Source: Neckera pumila (taxonomy: Eukaryota; Streptophyta; Bryopsida; Hypnales; Neckeraceae). From it: DNA of 64,000 bases. The stretch is taken from the NCBI GenBank assembly GCA_963969595.1, contig OZ018413.1:932501-996500 (forward strand), read 5' to 3'. The notes beneath the pieces were generated by a model. It was given only the letters and a program-made list of their open reading frames with translations, searched no databases and was not told where the DNA came from. Position numbers and translations under genes: made by a program. Shown here piece after piece: positions 59,768 through 64,000 of the stretch (positions within the stretch are counted from its first letter, which is position 1; every line of letters starts with the position of its first letter).

Positions 59768-60275
59768 GAGCATCTTTAGTCCTAAACAATATATTAGTCC
59801 ACAGGGTATATTTTTAACTTTTGAATGTTGTATACCTAGAATTGAAAATTTGTATCATTAGAAGCGCATCCGAAAGCACTTTGAATAGGTATAAGAAAAT
59901 TTTAATTTGGACATTGAACAACCACTTCAAATGCAAGATAAAAATCACAAATTATAGCGTGTTTTAGCAAATCACGGTTACCAAAGCAAGATTTGGCCAT
60001 TGACACTCTATAATTTGGCCTTTTGGAGTGTCAATGGCCAAATCTTGCTTTGGTAACCGTGATTTGCTAAGACACGCTATAATTTGTGACTTTTATCTTG
60101 CTTTTGAAGTGGTTATTCAATGTCCAAATTTGAATTTTTTTGCACATACTCAAAGTGCTTTTGGATGCGCATCCAGTGATACAAATTTCAAGCTCTAATT
60201 ATACACCATTCAAAAGTTAAAAATATACCGAGTGGGCCAATGTACCATTTGGACTAAGTTAGGATTGAGGATGTT
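59768..60275. repeat. Foldback element, two 240-bp arms
   Basis: Positions 59768-60008 and 60026-60275 are inverted copies separated by a 17-base loop. The innermost 63 bp of each arm differ at a single position; the outer parts are more diverged, with a small indel near 60230. A transcript across it would form one long hairpin. There are no ORFs. It ends 18 bp before the CACTA element at 60293. Confidence 0.85.
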
Positions 60276-60292
60276 TTTAGGAGATGAAGTGT

Positions 60293-63200
60293 CACTACAA
60301 GAGACAGTCTGTCCTAATTGACAAGGAATTGACGTAATTTTGTCAATTCCTCTGTCAATTAGGAGTACTTGATTCGGATGGTTATATGACGGAGTTTTGT
60401 CATTTTGGCTATCAATTTAGTATGTCAGCTTCTTTAAATCGTGCCTCCTTCGTCAGTCTAGATTCTGCATCCACGTCACCACTTTCATCTTCCAATAGCA
60501 TTCACAACTGTTCCCATTAGTCGCTTGAACTTCATTAATTGTTTACCACTTTCTTGCACTTTCCCTGCAATTTCTACATGCTTCTCTTTCATTCAAGTGC
60601 GTCCACGTTGACCAATGACTGATTGTGTTATATTAATTTTTTTCTCTGTAAAGCCTTCATGGGTGCTTTGCAGGGGATGCAATCTCAGCCGTTCAATTCT
60701 TCATTGATATCCGGATGTAGTAATACTCTTTAGTGAAGCATGTACCTTGCTGCAAGGATGCTATAATATATTTTTGTATACGTACTTACATAGACTTCAA
60801 GTTTTGCTCATTGTTAGCAAAAGAGCAATGTGTTCACATGCCGAAGAAATCAACTCTACAACTACTTAAATGTGACCCCTCCACGTACAGCTACTATTTC
60901 AAACTCTTCAGTATTGTATTCCTATGTGCACCCCAAACCACTTCTCACTATTAATGCCAAACACCTATGTGCTAAGTAGTGAACTACTGAGAGAGACCCT
61001 TCACGAAGTACTCATGCAAGAAATGTACACTCCTGTTGGCTCCATGCTCTACTAAAGACTTCCATCACTCCATGGCTTCATAGCGCTTCATTCATGTACT
61101 GAGGTCCTGGTGCCATTGCTGGGTGACGACCTCCCTAATAGTCACAATCCGCACACCATTTGCAACGTCAGATGATTTTCATTTGAGCTTGCACAAAGAG
61201 GGTGCTGCTTGAGGAATAACAATATTCCTTTCACTGGACCACAACATTGGAACCACCTTCAAAACCACCGTCTTATGCTGCCTATGCATTTCTCTTGGCG
61301 ACACCATACGTACATTGAAGTGCTCATGAGTTCATCGTGTACCACATTGGACCTTCACCTCACAATTCTACTACAGCACTTGCAGAACAACACTGAACAC
61401 TTCCAGTAAGATATGTAATCCAAAACCACTACTAATTGCTATTGTGCCTCATTACTTCCAATTCACTGCTGAAATTTGTAAATTTTCTTCTTGGCAATTG
61501 ACATGAGGTTTCAAAACACCAAAAAAACAGGACATTAGGATACTGTATGCTAATTTCTTGAAGGAACAACGTTCAGTTCTTCAAGCATCTCTTCCACATA
61601 AATAATGAACTCAATTCACAACTATGTACAGGGTGAACATGGCAGTTCAAGGTCAGTCGCGCATTCTGAGATACTCACCTCAGGTGTCTGCCCTCTTAGA
61701 GAAAATGGAAGATCAGTTTACCTTTTCTCCTCCCCTTTGCAGTGTAGCATTCTTCTTCGACCGACCTCGTCTTCGAATTGGGAGAGTGCTGTCCCGATCG
61801 GAAGCGTTTCTAACAGCCGCCGCCTAAATCAGTACACAACGACAATTTCAGTCATAATGAAAGCTCAATGACAATGCTTCATTCATGCACAACAAGGTTT
61901 TATAATTTTTATACCTTGCTAAACATGCCTCCATCCACAGTGTTCATAAGGACTATAGATTCAGAGGGATAACAATTCATTTTGGAACTGCTACATTAAA
62001 TACTTCATCTACTAAATGCAGTTCATTTTCATTCTCTCCATATTGCGTACCTCATCTTCTACATGCACTTCTTCTGGTGTTCCTTGTGTCTGTGGTATAA
62101 TTACGCTATCGTCTTTTGCAACAGCATCTTCAATTGGGGAATTGCTTCCTCTACTTTCCAGGGCCTCCAAACGCTTTAGTATGCGAATGAATGCAGGATG
62201 CTGTGCAACTTGATCTTTTGGCAGTGACTGCACTTCTGAAGGAGCTAAGCTCAAAAATCCTCGTCCAGCGACACCCATGACCCCGTCATGCATTTCCACT
62301 CCGTCATGCGAACCTTCATAAGTGTTTTCGTCCGTATCGCACTCCACATTTCCTTCAAGGGATAGAGGAGTGCTGCACCCACTGACCACCGTAAGTGGTG
62401 CGTTGCCACTGCCATGCATCACAATGTCTACATCTCTATGCTTGGACCGCCCACTGTAACCCTTAAGCCTGGCCATCTCTGCTCTCACCTCGTTTGGAGA
62501 AGGCGACCTCTGTAACTTCTTACGCAATCTCTCCCGCACCCCCACCTCACCCGAAGGGCCGGTCCTCCCAAAGTTATGGCAGCTTGCATTTGCCTTGCTG
62601 CAATTCTGAAACTTTTTTATCATGGCAGGGCTCTGCAACTGCCGTTCTAATGACCGCCAAGTCCGATCTGACATTCCCTTTGGCTTCTCTTTCTTCAAGC
62701 GAATTCTCTTCCATAAGTCAGACCGCCGCAGACTGACCCCACGAGCTATTACCTCTTTCACACATTCCCATTTTATTGGCCTATTGTATTGCCATGTGTG
62801 TTGTATCCAGTCTACAATTTTTTTAACAACATCCTCCGGTTGCCTGTTTATGTTTGCTATGGCAGGATCTAATTGCTGGGATAAAAGCATGAGCTCCTTC
62901 TTCCACATTCCGATACCTGGACCGTAAGGCTCCTTCGTGTATTTATCAACAAGGAGGTAGTTTCGGGGGAGGCCCTCAGAAAACCGCTTATCACCTTCTC
63001 TTCTCCTTGCGGCTTGTTCGTGTCTCCTTTGCCTCCGCTTATCCGTTTCCGAGATCTCTACTTCCCCCTCTGCGTCCACAGGGATGACATTGTATTCTTC
63101 TCCAACACTGTCAGCAATCAGCAAGGGTTCTTCATCCTCCTCACTATTTGCATTTTCTTCAAGTTCCTCGTTATCGTTGTAGAAAGAAGATGTTGCACCT

Positions 63201-64000
63201 CGATCCGGGCTCCATGCATGTTCGGGAATATGATCGATCATGTCTTCGTCCTCCTGCAAGTTCATCGCACAATCCTCATGACAAACAACATAAACTCGTA
63301 CGTGTCATTCTACAACATCATATCACAAATTCAGCATGTGCATTTGCCGAAGTTCATCTGTCTCTCTCTTTTTACTACTCATGCAAATTTAGCAAACCCA
63401 TTCCACACAGCGTACAAAGGCAGTGAGACTAGTCAGTGTCTCATATTGTCATCATTATTACACTGAAGGCATGTTGACGGCTTTCTTTGAATTTAAAGTT
63501 ATACCTACAGTTCCCAGTACAATTTTAACACATGCCAGAAGGTGACGCTCACCAATTCCATAGTCCATCCACAATTTCTATTCTCCTTGATCATGAAAAA
63601 CTAAGAATTTCACCTTATGTGTTGCCTGAGGCAGTGAGGTTCTCTCCTTCCCTCCTTGACATCACAGAAATTCAAATAAAACTATACTCTACAATTGAAC
63701 AACTACATACACAACTGCACTATAACGTTGCTTGAAAAAACCAAGGCAATTTCTGCCTACACTTTCTGAATTCCGTTCATTCTAGGACCTCAATTACTTG
63801 CCTCTTCTTGTATACCACCATCGAATTCTTCCCCACTTCCATTGTGCATAGCTTCCAGAAAAGCAGTTTTTGATTGTACGTACAGTGAAGTACGTTCCTC
63901 CAAATGAACGTCCAGATGTAGTGGAGTTGCACTTCGACGACTGCATCCTGCACTTCCGTTTCAATGGTTACTAGAAATTCTTTGACTACACCTACATTGT
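60293..64000. mobile_element. CACTA transposon, left end and partial body
   Basis: A CACTA-type end (CACTACAAGAGACAGTCTG) starts at 60293, preceded by TGT. Sub-terminal TTGAC repeats follow at once, including an inverted pair CCTAATTGACAAGGAATTGA / TCAATTCCTCTGTCAATTAG. Further in is a Transposase_24-like gene on the minus strand (61713-63265). The other end lies beyond 64000, so the size and the presence of the TNP2-type transposase are unknown. Confidence 0.55.
61713..63265 (-). CDS. Transposase_24-like (PTTA/En/Spm) protein, partial model
   Basis: The main exon 63265-62051 starts with ATG and encodes an acidic N-terminus, a basic coiled region (RRQRRHEQAARRREG), and the core WRSLERQLQSPAM, KKFQNCSKANASCHNF, GRTGPSGEVGVRER and SPSPNEVRAEM. 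That core fits the Transposase_24 family of plant CACTA elements. A donor (GAG/GTACGC) at 62051 joins an exon at 61823 in phase; it is very basic (PIRRRGRSKKNATL) and ends at a TGA at 61713-61715. This gives about 441 codons. The start is uncertain because CTTGCAG just before GAGGACGAAG could be a splice acceptor. A 44-codon open stretch (YVQSKTAFLEAMHNGSGEEF) at about 63800-63950 may be an upstream exon. The accessory role in transposition is inferred. Confidence 0.5.

Noticed and set aside
1..64000. CRISPR arrays, operons, rRNA genes
   Set aside because: The window is plant nuclear in character; I saw no regularly spaced spacer-type array, no bacterial gene order and no rRNA segment. tRNA genes were not noticed by eye, but a covariance search was not possible.

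Overview
The window looks like nuclear DNA of a land plant, most likely a non-seed plant such as a bryophyte or lycophyte. Intron-containing genes of ordinary base composition sit as islands in a very AT-rich, transposon-filled background. Two clear plant genes anchor this: phenylalanine ammonia-lyase (PAL) and a chloroplast thylakoid-lumen protein (TL29/APX4). The PAL has the usual plant intron plus an additional one, and its C-terminus is not the one typical of seed plants. The species cannot be fixed from sequence alone.

Layout: an armadillo-repeat gene (161-1589, +, 3 exons). Then a stretch with stranded gene pieces on the minus strand: one PRP8-like exon near 3.4 kb and a TFIIIB B''/Bdp1-like SANT piece near 6.0 kb. 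A non-autonomous CACTA element (4435-5735) lies between them. From 7.8 to 26.7 kb the DNA is AT-rich and made largely of transposon relics. Next come PAL (29441-32184, +, 3 exons) and, convergent with it, TL29 (complement 33290-37509, 11 exons; I resolved every junction and the reading frame closes at 348 aa). A decayed Copia retrotransposon with a perfect 5-bp target duplication fills 39139-44962 and itself carries a 1.7-kb DNA-transposon insertion. The remainder (45-60 kb) is again transposon relics. The right edge (60293 to beyond 64000) is one end of a larger CACTA element with a Transposase_24-like minus-strand gene.

The most notable result is a family of about 930-bp non-coding elements, at least ten copies in this window. 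They are bounded by TTAA and have inverted ends reading TTAACCCCTAAAGGA. One copy has inserted into another at a position that reads TTAA in the uninterrupted relatives, so TTAA appears to be the duplicated target. TTAA targeting with CCC-initial ends is the signature of piggyBac-type elements, which are little documented in land plants. Other non-autonomous elements resolved here are a hAT MITE with a perfect 8-bp duplication, a CACTA MITE with 22-bp perfect ends, a TA-flanked mariner-like MITE, a three-copy TTAG..CTAA family, two large foldback elements, and an insertion bracketed by (GA)n arrays.

Working genes: PAL is the entry enzyme of phenylpropanoid metabolism, and TL29 is a photosystem-II-associated lumenal protein. 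They share no operon-like logic and are simply convergent neighbours about 1.1 kb apart.
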